Below are positions 42,571 through 50,450 of a stretch of DNA of 64,000 nucleotides, piece by piece. The translations under genes and the position numbers were made by a program. Each line of letters starts with the position of its first letter. The stretch's first letter is position 1. The notes beneath the pieces were generated by a model. It did not search any database, had not been told where the DNA came from, and was given only the letters and a program-made list of their open reading frames with translations. Origin of the DNA: Mycobacterium marseillense (GTDB lineage: Bacteria > Actinomycetota > Actinomycetes > Mycobacteriales > Mycobacteriaceae); contig NZ_AP022584.1 in assembly GCF_010731675.1 (NCBI RefSeq), positions 2,108,001-2,172,000 of the forward strand. The letters run 5' to 3'.

Positions 42571-43710
42571 GTGGCCAGCACCGAGATCGACCGCCGGCCG
42601 TCACGGACGACCAGGCTTCTCGGCGCCCTGACAACAGCGGAGTGGTGGCGCCTGGCCGCAATGCTGGCGGCCATCGTCGCGCTGCACCTGCTCGGCTGGC
42701 TCACCCTGGTGCTGTTGGTGGCGCCGGCCCAATACAGCTTGGGCGGCAAAGCTTTCGGCGTCGGCATCGGGTTGACGGCCTACACCCTGGGCATGCGGCA
42801 CGCGTTCGACGCCGACCACATCGCCGCCATCGACAACACCACCCGCAAGCTGATGAACGACGGGCAGCGCCCGCTGGCCGTCGGCTTCTTCTTTTCGCTC
42901 GGCCACTCCACGGTGGTCTTCGGGCTGGCGCTGTTGCTGGCCTGCGGGGTGAAAACGGTCGTTGGGCCGGTCCAGGACGGCTCCTCGACGCTGCACCACT
43001 ACACCGGGTTGATCGGCACCAGCGTCTCCGGCGTCTTCCTTTATGCGATCGCCCTGCTGAACGTCATCGTCCTGGTCGGCATCCTGCGCGTGTTCGCGCG
43101 GCTGCGCCGCGGCGAATACGACCCGGAGACCGACGGTGCCGAACTCGAGCGGCAATTGCAGAGCCGCGGATTGATGAACCGGGTGCTCGGCCGGCTCACC
43201 AAGTCGATCACCAAGTCGTGGCACTGCTACCCGGTCGGATTCTTGTTCGGACTGGGTTTCGACACCGCGACCGAGATCGCGCTGTTGGTGCTCGCCGGCA
43301 CCAGCGCCGCCGCCGGGCTGCCGTGGTACGCCATCATGTGCCTGCCGGTGCTGTTCACCGCGGGCATGTGCCTGCTGGACACCATCGACGGCTCGTTCAT
43401 GAATTTCGCCTACGGCTGGGCCTTTTCCAATCCGGTCCGCAAGATCTACTACAACATCACCATCACCGCGCTGTCGGTGGCGGTCGCCCTGCTGATCGGC
43501 AGCGTCGAACTGCTCGTCCTGTTCGCCGACCAATTCGGTTGGCGGGGCGTGTTCTGGAACTGGATCGGCGGCCTGGACCTCAACGCGGTCGGCTACGTCG
43601 TCGTCGGCATGTTCGTCGTCACTTGGGCGGTGGCCCTGCTCGTCTGGCGCTACGGTCGCATCGAGGAGAAGTGGGGCCCCGCCGATCTCGGGGCCGAATC
43701 CGCGACCTAG
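42571..43710 (+). CDS. nicT: Nickel permease NicT (NiCoT family)
   Basis: 379 residues with about eight hydrophobic segments. The signature HX4DH motif is present as RHAFDADH at residues 76-83. Other NiCoT motifs are FFSLGHSTVV, LGFDTATEIALL and GMCLLDTIDGSFMNFAYGW. It imports Ni2+ (possibly Co2+) through the inner membrane. The GTG at 42571 follows GGAAGGA by seven bases. Position upstream of hypA and hypB indicates that it supplies nickel for the hydrogenase. In M. tuberculosis nicT remains but the hydrogenase is gone. Confidence 0.95.
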   Translation: MASTEIDRRPSRTTRLLGALTTAEWWRLAAMLAAIVALHLLGWLTLVLLVAPAQYSLGGKAFGVGIGLTAYTLGMRHAFDADHIAAIDNTTRKLMNDGQRPLAVGFFFSLGHSTVVFGLALLLACGVKTVVGPVQDGSSTLHHYTGLIGTSVSGVFLYAIALLNVIVLVGILRVFARLRRGEYDPETDGAELERQLQSRGLMNRVLGRLTKSITKSWHCYPVGFLFGLGFDTATEIALLVLAGTSAAAGLPWYAIMCLPVLFTAGMCLLDTIDGSFMNFAYGWAFSNPVRKIYYNITITALSVAVALLIGSVELLVLFADQFGWRGVFWNWIGGLDLNAVGYVVVGMFVVTWAVALLVWRYGRIEEKWGPADLGAESAT

Positions 43711-43751
43711 CGGCTCACCGGGCACGGCCGTTCGGGTGTAGAACAGTGCTC

Positions 43752-43817
43752 ATGGGCTTCTTCGCGTCAGCCCAGCCCTCGGACGGACCCGGCGGACCGG
43801 TGATCCGCGGTGCATGA
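43752..43817 (+). CDS. Possible 21-residue leader peptide before hypA
   Basis: An ATG at 43752 opens a reading frame MGFFASAQPSDGPGGPVIRG plus one residue. Its TGA at 43815-43817 overlaps the hypA start in another frame. It could couple translation of hypA to that of the leader. It may equally be chance, because no clear Shine-Dalgarno sequence precedes it. Confidence 0.25.
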   Translation: MGFFASAQPSDGPGGPVIRGA

Positions 43818-44145
43818 GCTGTCGCTGTGCGAGGCGATCGCCGGTCTGGTCAGAGATCACGCCGACGGTCGGCACGTCGACGTGGTACGCGTGCGGGTCG
43901 GCGCCCTTCGGCAGGTGGTGCCGGAGTCGTTGTCCTTCTGCTGGACGCTCGTGCGGGACGCCGAGGACATGCCGGACGCCGAATTGGAGCTCGAATGCGT
44001 CAGCGCCGAGGTGAAATGCCGGGCCTGCGGCCATCGCTCCGAGATCACCTCGCCGTGGTCGATCTGGTGTCCACGCTGCGACAGCTCCGACGTCGAGGTG
44101 CTGCGCGGCAACGAATTCCTGGTGACGTCCATGGATGTCTCGTGA
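43810..44145 (+). CDS. hypA: Hydrogenase nickel-incorporation protein HypA
   Basis: 111 residues. The invariant MHELSLCEAI start supplies the N-terminal Met-His Ni site (the GTG start codon encodes this Met). Two zinc-binding CxxC pairs lie in CRACGH and CPRCDS in the second half. HypA hands nickel to the large-subunit precursor together with HypB. The gene is 99 bp after nicT and 55 bp before hypB, in one likely operon. Confidence 0.95.
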   Translation: MHELSLCEAIAGLVRDHADGRHVDVVRVRVGALRQVVPESLSFCWTLVRDAEDMPDAELELECVSAEVKCRACGHRSEITSPWSIWCPRCDSSDVEVLRGNEFLVTSMDVS

Positions 44146-44200
44146 CCAGGGGCCCCCGCCGCCATCAGCGTCTTAGACGCGGCATCGAAAGGTGTTGAGC

Positions 44201-44974
44201 ATGGGTAGGTTTCATCGGCACGACGACGGTACCGTGCACACCCACGAGCACGATCACCTGCCGCATGAACACGACCACGGCGACCACAGCCGCTACCGGA
44301 CCGGCGGCCAGCGCATCGACGTCCTGGAGGCGATCTTCGCCGAGAACGATCTCCTTGCCGAGGCCAACCGGGCGGCGTTCGAGAGCAACGGGGTCCGCAC
44401 CCTGAACCTGATGAGCTCTCCGGGATCGGGCAAGACCACGGTCCTGCAGGCGACGCTCGACGAACTCGCCGGCGAGCTCGCGATCGGGGTGATCGAGGGC
44501 GATATCGCCACCGATCTGGACGCGGCCAAACTCAGGGGCCGCGGCGCCCAGGTGTCACTGCTGAATACCAGCAACGGATTTGGCGGTGAATGCCATCTGG
44601 ACGCGCCGATGATCGACCGCGCGCTGCCGGGCCTCGACCTCGCCGTCCTCGACCTGGTGGTCATCGAGAACGTCGGCAATCTGGTTTGCCCGGCCGAGTT
44701 CGACGTCGGCGAGCACGCCAAAGCCATGGTGTATTCGGTGACCGAGGGCGAGGACAAGCCGTTGAAATATCCGGTGATGTTCCGGTCGGTCGACGTCGTG
44801 CTGCTCAACAAAATCGACCTGGTCCCGCACCTCGATGTGGACGTGGACACGTACATCGCCCACGTTCGCAAAGTCAATGCGGCAGCGACGATTTTGCCGG
44901 TCAGCGCGCGCACCGGCGACGGCATGGGCGCCTGGTTCGGGTGGCTGCGACGCTTCGCCGCCGAGGGGACCTGA
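44201..44974 (+). CDS. hypB: Hydrogenase nickel-incorporation GTPase HypB
   Basis: 257 residues. The N-terminus is histidine-rich (HTHEHDHLPHEHDHGDH), a nickel storage or sequestration tail. The GTPase domain has the P-loop SSPGSGKTT and VLLNKIDLV (NKxD). I chose the ATG at 44201, eight bases after AAAGG; a GTG at 44192 would add three residues. It works with HypA to load nickel. A 257-bp gap with a likely promoter separates it from hhyS. Confidence 0.95.
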   Translation: MGRFHRHDDGTVHTHEHDHLPHEHDHGDHSRYRTGGQRIDVLEAIFAENDLLAEANRAAFESNGVRTLNLMSSPGSGKTTVLQATLDELAGELAIGVIEGDIATDLDAAKLRGRGAQVSLLNTSNGFGGECHLDAPMIDRALPGLDLAVLDLVVIENVGNLVCPAEFDVGEHAKAMVYSVTEGEDKPLKYPVMFRSVDVVLLNKIDLVPHLDVDVDTYIAHVRKVNAAATILPVSARTGDGMGAWFGWLRRFAAEGT

Positions 44975-45119
44975 ACGGGAGGGATTGCAGGGCGCGCTCC
45001 TGCGAAGCATTCGCAGGACAACCACCACCCAGTTGGCGCTCTTATTTTGTCGAATCATACAGGCGCTCAATGTTTTTCGCTGCTATAACACACATGACTA
45101 GTAATCGGTAACCACCAAC

Positions 45120-45150
45120 CGTTGACAACGCTCGATAGCGGGAGTAGACC
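45120..45150 (+). promoter_or_regulatory. Candidate hhySL promoter with an 11-bp dyad
   Basis: TTGACA at 45122-45127 and TAGACC at 45145-45150 are 17 bp apart and could be -35 and -10 (the latter lacks the final T). The perfect dyad CGTTG-A-CAACG at 45120-45130 covers the -35. The surrounding 257-bp gap is A/T-richer than its neighbours and holds no gene. Other weak -10 candidates exist (TATAAC at 45084-45089). Confidence 0.35.
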
Positions 45151-45231
45151 CAAAAAATAGCGCTGCGCAAGTGGGCCGACGGTCGACTCCGGCGGCGCAG
45201 GAGCCCCAGCCCGGCTCCGGAAAGCTGCAGC

Positions 45232-46287
45232 ATGCCAACGGAAGCAGCAGTCAAGGCAGAACAAACACTGATTCACGTTCTCTGGATCAATGCGGGCCTC
45301 AGTTGTGACGGTGATTCGGTGGCGTTGACTGCTGCCACCCAGCCGAGCGTCGAGGAAATCGCGTTGGGCGCCCTGCCCGGACTCCCCCAAGTCGCCGTGC
45401 ACTGGCCCCTGATCGACTTCGAATGCGGACCCAACGGAGGCGCGGACGACTTCCTCGAGTGGTTCTTCAAAGCCGACCGCGGGGAGCTGGAGCCCTTTGT
45501 GCTCGTCGTCGAAGGATCGATCCCGAACGAGAAGATCAAGGACGAGGGCTACTGGTGCGGGTTCGGGAACGACCCGGCCACCGGCCAGCCGATGACCACC
45601 AGCGAGTGGCTCGACCGCTTGGCACCCAAGACCACCGCAATCGTGGCGGTTGGGACCTGCGCCACCTATGGGGGCATCCACGCGATGGCCGGCAATCCGA
45701 CCGGGGCGATGGGCGTGCCCGACTATCTGGGCTGGGACTGGACGAGCAAGGCCGGCATTCCTATCGTCTGTGTCCCCGGCTGCCCGATCCAGCCGGACAA
45801 CCTGTCGGAGACCCTGACCTACCTGCTCTACATGGCGACCGGTCAGGCCCCGATGATCCCGCTCGACGACGCGCTGCGCCCCCAGTGGCTCTTCGGCAAG
45901 ACCGTGCACGAAGGGTGCGACCGGGCCGGCTACTACGAGCAAGGCGACTTTGCGACTGAGTATGGTTCGCCGAAATGCATTGTGAAGCTTGGCTGTTGGG
46001 GGCCTGTCGTCAAGTGCAATGTGCCCAAGCGCGGATGGATCAACGGTGTCGGGGGCTGCCCCAACGTCGGCGGGATCTGCATTGGCTGCACGATGCCGGG
46101 ATTCCCGGATAAGTTCATGCCGTTCATGGACGAGCCTCCAGGCGGCAAGATCTCGAGTACCGCGTCGGGTTTGTACGGATCCGTGATTCGCAGTCTGAGG
46201 GGTATCACGGAACGCACCGTCGACAAAGAGCCGCGGTGGCGCCACAACGGCGACAAACTCACCACGGGAGCGCGCCGCACCTGGTAG
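45232..46287 (+). CDS. hhyS: [NiFe] hydrogenase small subunit, group 1h (HhyS)
   Basis: 351 residues, carrying the Fe-S relay that takes electrons from the [NiFe] site. The opening LWINAGLSCDGDSVALT places an Asp at position 28 where most small subunits have the second Cys of C-x2-C (Cys25-x2-Asp28). This matches the actinobacterial group 1h enzyme of Ralstonia, whose proximal cluster is held by three Cys and one Asp. Later Cys blocks (GTCATYGG, CVPGCPIQPDNL, CIVKLGCWGPVVKC and GGICIGCTMPGFPD) supply the other ligands. There is no Tat signal. Group 1h enzymes oxidise H2 at atmospheric levels. Confidence 0.95.
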   Translation: MPTEAAVKAEQTLIHVLWINAGLSCDGDSVALTAATQPSVEEIALGALPGLPQVAVHWPLIDFECGPNGGADDFLEWFFKADRGELEPFVLVVEGSIPNEKIKDEGYWCGFGNDPATGQPMTTSEWLDRLAPKTTAIVAVGTCATYGGIHAMAGNPTGAMGVPDYLGWDWTSKAGIPIVCVPGCPIQPDNLSETLTYLLYMATGQAPMIPLDDALRPQWLFGKTVHEGCDRAGYYEQGDFATEYGSPKCIVKLGCWGPVVKCNVPKRGWINGVGGCPNVGGICIGCTMPGFPDKFMPFMDEPPGGKISSTASGLYGSVIRSLRGITERTVDKEPRWRHNGDKLTTGARRTW

Positions 46288-46370
46288 GTCACCTACCGGT
46301 TCGGCGCGCTCCTTTCTCCAGTTCAGAAATAGCCGTCGGCACAACAGCCAACGCGGAGGGTAGTAGCGCA

Positions 46371-48170
46371 ATGACAACCATCGTTCCTGAGCCCACACAT
46401 GCCACGCGGGAACCCGGCCAACTGGTCGACATGGCATGGGATCCCATCACCAGAATCGTGGGCAGCCTGGGCATCTACACCAAGATCGACTTCGAGAACA
46501 AAGAAGTAGTCGAGTGCCACAGCACCTCGTCGATCTTCCGCGGCTACTCGATATTCATGAAGGGCAAGGATCCTCGCGACGCCCACTTCATCACCAGCCG
46601 CATCTGCGGCATCTGCGGCGACAACCACGCCACCTGCTCGTGCTACACGCAGAACATGGCATACGGGGTCAAGCCGCCGCACCTGGGCGAGTGGATCGTG
46701 AACCTCGGCGAGGCCGCGGAATACATGTTCGACCACAACATCTTCCAGGAGAACCTGGTCGGCGTTGACTTCTGCGAGAAGATGGTCTCCGAGACCAACC
46801 CGAGTGTGCTTTCCCTGGCCGAGAAGGCTCCGGCACCGCACGCGGATGCGCATGGGTACAAGACGATCGCGGACATCATGCGCTCGCTCAACCCGTTCAG
46901 CGGCGAGTTCTACCGGGAGGCACTCGTGGTCAGCCGGTGGACGCGGGAGATGTTCTGCCTCATGGAGGGCCGCCACGTGCACCCCTCCACGCTGTACCCC
47001 GGCGGGGTCGGCACCGTAGCGACCGTCCAGCTCATGACCGACTACATGACACGGCTGATGCGCTACGTCGAGTTCATGAAGAAGGTCGTGCCCATGCACG
47101 ACGATCTGTTCGACTTCTTCTACGAGGCGCTCCCCGGTTACGAGAACGTTGGGCTGCGCCGCACCCTGCTGGGCTGTTGGGGCTCCTTCCAAGACCCCGA
47201 AGTGTGCAACTTCGAGTACAAGGACATGGAGCGCTGGGGTAACGCGATGTTCGTCACGCCCGGGGTGGTGGTCGACGGCAAACTGCTCACCCACTCGCTG
47301 GTGGACATCAACCTGGGCATCCGGATCCTGTTGGGCAGTTCGTATTACGACGACTGGACCGACCAGGAGATGTTCGTCGAGACCGACCCCCTGGGCAACG
47401 CGGTGGACCGGCGTCACCCGTGGAACCAGCACACCAACCCGCACCCGCAGAAGCGGGACTTGGAGGGCGGCAAATACAGCTGGGTGATGTCACCACGCTG
47501 GTTCGACGGCAAGGACCACCTGGCGCTGGACACCGGCGGCGGACCGTTGGCCCGGCTGTGGGCGACCGCCCTGGCCGGCCTGGTCGACATCGGCTATGTC
47601 CAGGCGACCGGCAACAGCGTCAAGATCAACCTGCCCAAGACGGCGCTGAAGGGACCCGTCGAGCTGGAGTGGAAGATCCCCAAGTACGGCAGCAACACGA
47701 TCGAACGGGACCGGGCGCGCACCTACTTCCAGGCCTACGCGGCGGCATGCGCTTTGCACTTCTGCGAGAAGGCGCTCGAAGAGATCCGCGCCGGGCGCAC
47801 CAAGACGTGGGAGAAGTTCGACGTGCCCGACGAGGCCATCGGCTGCGGCTTCACCGAAGCGGTGCGCGGTGTGCTCAGTCACCACATGGTGATCCGGGAC
47901 GGCAAGATCGCCAACTATCACCCGTACCCGCCGACACCGTGGAATGCCAACCCGCGCGACAGCTATGGCACCCCGGGCCCGTATGAGGATGCGGTGCAGG
48001 GCCAACCGATCTTCGAGGAGAACGGCCGGGACAACTTCAAGGGAATCGATGTCATGCGCACGGTGCGCAGCTTCGATCCGTGCCTGCCCTGCGGCGTGCA
48101 CATGTACCTGGGAAAGGGCAAGTCCCTGGACAGACTGCACACACCCACCCAGTCACCCGTCGAGGAGTGA
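46371..48170 (+). CDS. hhyL: [NiFe] hydrogenase large subunit, group 1h (HhyL)
   Basis: 599 residues. The [NiFe] centre ligands lie in the L1 motif RICGICGDNHATC (residues 77-89; Cys79 and Cys82) and the L2 motif DPCLPCGVH (569-577; Cys571 and Cys574). After the final His come 22 residues beginning MYLGKG, the expected C-terminal peptide removed by the protease at 51924. The ATG at 46371 follows GGAGGG; an earlier in-frame start at 46236 would add 45 unlike residues inside hhyS. With hhyS it forms the catalytic unit. Confidence 0.97.
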   Translation: MTTIVPEPTHATREPGQLVDMAWDPITRIVGSLGIYTKIDFENKEVVECHSTSSIFRGYSIFMKGKDPRDAHFITSRICGICGDNHATCSCYTQNMAYGVKPPHLGEWIVNLGEAAEYMFDHNIFQENLVGVDFCEKMVSETNPSVLSLAEKAPAPHADAHGYKTIADIMRSLNPFSGEFYREALVVSRWTREMFCLMEGRHVHPSTLYPGGVGTVATVQLMTDYMTRLMRYVEFMKKVVPMHDDLFDFFYEALPGYENVGLRRTLLGCWGSFQDPEVCNFEYKDMERWGNAMFVTPGVVVDGKLLTHSLVDINLGIRILLGSSYYDDWTDQEMFVETDPLGNAVDRRHPWNQHTNPHPQKRDLEGGKYSWVMSPRWFDGKDHLALDTGGGPLARLWATALAGLVDIGYVQATGNSVKINLPKTALKGPVELEWKIPKYGSNTIERDRARTYFQAYAAACALHFCEKALEEIRAGRTKTWEKFDVPDEAIGCGFTEAVRGVLSHHMVIRDGKIANYHPYPPTPWNANPRDSYGTPGPYEDAVQGQPIFEENGRDNFKGIDVMRTVRSFDPCLPCGVHMYLGKGKSLDRLHTPTQSPVEE

Positions 48171-48173
48171 CGC

Positions 48174-49103
48174 ATGGTGGATCGCCCGGGGAAGTCCGCG
48201 AACGATGCGCAGTGGCGTGAGGCGGGTGATCGGATCCAGACGCTGCTGGATTCCTGTGCAGCAAGTGGGACCGCCGCGTATGACCGTGCGCAGCAACTGG
48301 TTCGCGAGGTGGTCGGGCTCTACGGCACCGGGCTGGAGCGGATCATGCGGGTGGCCGGCGATCCCGGGCCCGAACGGGGGCTGGTCGAGCGGCTGGCCAC
48401 CGACGACCTGGTGGCCAGCCTGCTCCTGGTGCACGGCCTGCATCCGCACGACGTGCACCGCAGGGTCCGCGACGCGCTGGATCGGGTGCGGCCCTACCTG
48501 GGTTCGCACGGCGGCGATGTCGATCTGCTCGACATCGCGGACGGTCCCGACGGTCCGATCGTCCGGCTGGCGTTCACCGGCAGCTGCAAGAGCTGCCCCT
48601 CGTCGGCGGTGACGCTGGAGCTGGCCGTGCAGGACGCGGTCCACGCGGCCGCGCCGGAGATTTCGTCGATCGAGGTGGTGGCCGCCGCTGACACGACCAC
48701 TCCGGCGAACGTCATTCCCGCAGAATCACTGCTGGCGCATCTGCATCCGAATGGCACCGGGCCGACCGACTGGCACCCGATGCCCGAACTGGCCGAGCTG
48801 GCGCCCGGCGAGGTCGGGGGTTTCGTGCTCGACGGCGGTACCACCGTGGTCGCCTGCCGGGTCGGCGACCAGACGTTCGCCTACCGGGACCACTGCCCGG
48901 TGTGTGACGACTCGCTGGCGGGCTCTCAACTGCACGGTCGGATGCTGCGCTGTGCGGGCTGCCGGACGGATTTCGACATTGTCCATGCGGGGGTGGATGC
49001 GAGCGGTGGTTCCACCGGCCATCTCGATCCGATACCGCTGCTGAGCCGCGACGGCGTGCTGTCGGTGGCGGTGCGGGCACACGTGCTGGGCGCACCGGCA
49101 TGA
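48174..49103 (+). CDS. hhyE: HhyE-like iron-sulfur protein: NifU-type domain plus 4-Cys Rieske-like domain
   Basis: 309 residues. A helical N-terminus is followed by a NifU C-terminal-type domain (VRPYLGSHGGDVDLLDI, with CKSC at 138-141). The last 100 residues resemble the Rieske/NirD fold, but the ligand pattern is Cys241-x2-Cys244 and Cys260-x2-Cys263 instead of Cys-x-His and Cys-x2-His. Iron-sulfur proteins of this place (HhyE/HucE) are reported to be needed for H2 consumption in M. smegmatis, presumably as electron carriers. It starts three bases after hhyL. A repeat element follows its stop. Confidence 0.85.
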   Translation: MVDRPGKSANDAQWREAGDRIQTLLDSCAASGTAAYDRAQQLVREVVGLYGTGLERIMRVAGDPGPERGLVERLATDDLVASLLLVHGLHPHDVHRRVRDALDRVRPYLGSHGGDVDLLDIADGPDGPIVRLAFTGSCKSCPSSAVTLELAVQDAVHAAAPEISSIEVVAAADTTTPANVIPAESLLAHLHPNGTGPTDWHPMPELAELAPGEVGGFVLDGGTTVVACRVGDQTFAYRDHCPVCDDSLAGSQLHGRMLRCAGCRTDFDIVHAGVDASGGSTGHLDPIPLLSRDGVLSVAVRAHVLGAPA

Positions 49104-49104
49104 C

Positions 49105-49149
49105 CGCCGGCGACGATGCAGAGCGAAGCGATGCTGAGGAGCGGCGCTG
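49105..49149 (+). repeat. Single MIRU-like element between hhyE and the DUF5947 gene
   Basis: One 45-bp element contains GACGATGCAGAGCGAAGCGA and GAGGAGCGGCGC. It is flanked by a 5-bp direct repeat, ATGAC (49100-49104 and 49150-49154). The left copy holds the hhyE stop and the right copy the next start codon. It provides a Shine-Dalgarno sequence (GAGGA) nine bases before the ATG. Confidence 0.8.
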
Positions 49150-49794
49150 ATGACAAGCCCGTACGAAGTCCTGGCCGGCATCAGAGGCGACCGGCGCGCC
49201 CCCGAGCCGGCGGGCGAGCGCTGCGAGATGTGCGCGGAGTCGATCGCCGACGAACACCAGCACGTGGTCAACGTGGCCGGCCGGCAGCTCATGTGCGTGT
49301 GCCGTGCTTGTTATCTGCTGTTCACCGACTCGGAAGCCGACTTGCGCTATCGCGCGGTGCCCGACCGGTATCTGTCGTTTCCCGACTTCGCGCTCGATCG
49401 GCTGGTGTGGGAGACGCTGCAGATCCCGGTCGGGGTCGCCTTCTTCTTCACCAACTCGGCCCTCGGGCACACCGTCGCCTTCTACCCCGGGCCGGCCGGC
49501 GCAACCGAATCCGAACTGGATATGGAGATCTGGCACACCATCCGCAACGCCGACTCACGAGTAAGCCTGTTGGCCGACGACGTCGAGGCGCTGCTCGTAC
49601 GCGTCGCCGACAGCGCCCAGGATGGCGAATTGGCAGAGCCCCAAACATATCTGGTGCCGATCGACGCCTGTTACGAATTCGTCGGACGTCTGCGCATGTT
49701 GTGGCGCGGCTTTGACGGCGGCCAGCAGGCCCGCGAATTCATCGACGGCTTCTTCGATCGGCTCGCCGCCCGCGCCGTAAAGACACCGCGATGA
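49150..49794 (+). CDS. Hydrogenase-linked protein of unknown function (DUF5947-like)
   Basis: 214 residues. The start has a CxxC pair (GERCEMCAES) and a second cysteine pair in MCVCRACYLLF, so it could bind zinc or an Fe-S cluster. The rest is acidic with mixed strands and helices, and no membrane segment is seen. I believe the family is DUF5947, found beside group 1h hydrogenases, but no function is known. Its ATG is set by the MIRU-like element. The next gene overlaps by four bases, so it is part of the hhy operon. Confidence 0.75.
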   Translation: MTSPYEVLAGIRGDRRAPEPAGERCEMCAESIADEHQHVVNVAGRQLMCVCRACYLLFTDSEADLRYRAVPDRYLSFPDFALDRLVWETLQIPVGVAFFFTNSALGHTVAFYPGPAGATESELDMEIWHTIRNADSRVSLLADDVEALLVRVADSAQDGELAEPQTYLVPIDACYEFVGRLRMLWRGFDGGQQAREFIDGFFDRLAARAVKTPR

Positions 49795-50450
49795 ACGGCG
49801 CGCCGATGACTGTGAACTTCGCGGTGCAGGACGTGACGGCCGAACCGTATACGGTCAGCCCGATACTCACCGCCCGCATCGGCGTCACCGCCGGCGGTGA
49901 CGACCCGGTGCATGCCATCGCCCTGCGGTGCCAGGTCCGGATCGAGCCGCTGCGCCGTTCCTACTCCGATGACGAGGCCGCCGGACTGACCGATTTGTTC
50001 GGCGGCCGCGAACGCTGGGCGAGCACCCAGCGCACCTTCCTTTGGCAACACTGCACCGCCATGGTGCCGGGGTTCACCGGCAGCACAACCGTGGCACTGC
50101 CGCTGGAATGCACCTACGACTTCGAGGTCGCCGCCGCCAAATATCTGCACGCGCTGCGCGACGGCACCATCCCACTGCAGTTTCTGTTCAGCGGAACGAT
50201 TTTCGTCAACTCCGAGCGTGGATTCTCGGTCCAGCAGGTGTCGTGGGACTGTGAGGACCGCTATGCCATGCCGGTCACGGTCTGGCGCGACCTGATCGCA
50301 CAGCACTATCCCAACAGCGGATGGATCCGGCTGAGTCACGAAACCGTCGCGGAGCTCGCCGGTTACAAGTCGGCCCACGGAATGCTCGACTTCGACCACG
50401 CGATCACCGCACTGCTGGATACCAGCGTTGATCACGAGGTGACCCGATGA
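49791..50450 (+). CDS. Hydrogenase-linked protein of unknown function (DUF6084-like)
   Basis: 219 residues, rich in beta strands (MTVNFAVQDVTAEPY, LRCQVRIEPLRRSY). It has a conserved aromatic region (FLWQHCTAMVPGFTG) and a C-terminal segment FDHAITALLDTSVD. No signal peptide or metal motif is evident. I believe it belongs to DUF6084, which accompanies these hydrogenases. An assembly or structural role is possible but not supported directly. It overlaps both neighbours by four bases (ATGA), indicating tight translational coupling. Confidence 0.72.
   Translation: MNGAPMTVNFAVQDVTAEPYTVSPILTARIGVTAGGDDPVHAIALRCQVRIEPLRRSYSDDEAAGLTDLFGGRERWASTQRTFLWQHCTAMVPGFTGSTTVALPLECTYDFEVAAAKYLHALRDGTIPLQFLFSGTIFVNSERGFSVQQVSWDCEDRYAMPVTVWRDLIAQHYPNSGWIRLSHETVAELAGYKSAHGMLDFDHAITALLDTSVDHEVTR

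Noticed and set aside
45141..45152. GGGAGTAGACCC as a DosR-type box upstream of hhyS
   Set aside because: It is too short and not a proper match to the 20-bp DosR palindrome; hypoxic control cannot be claimed from it.
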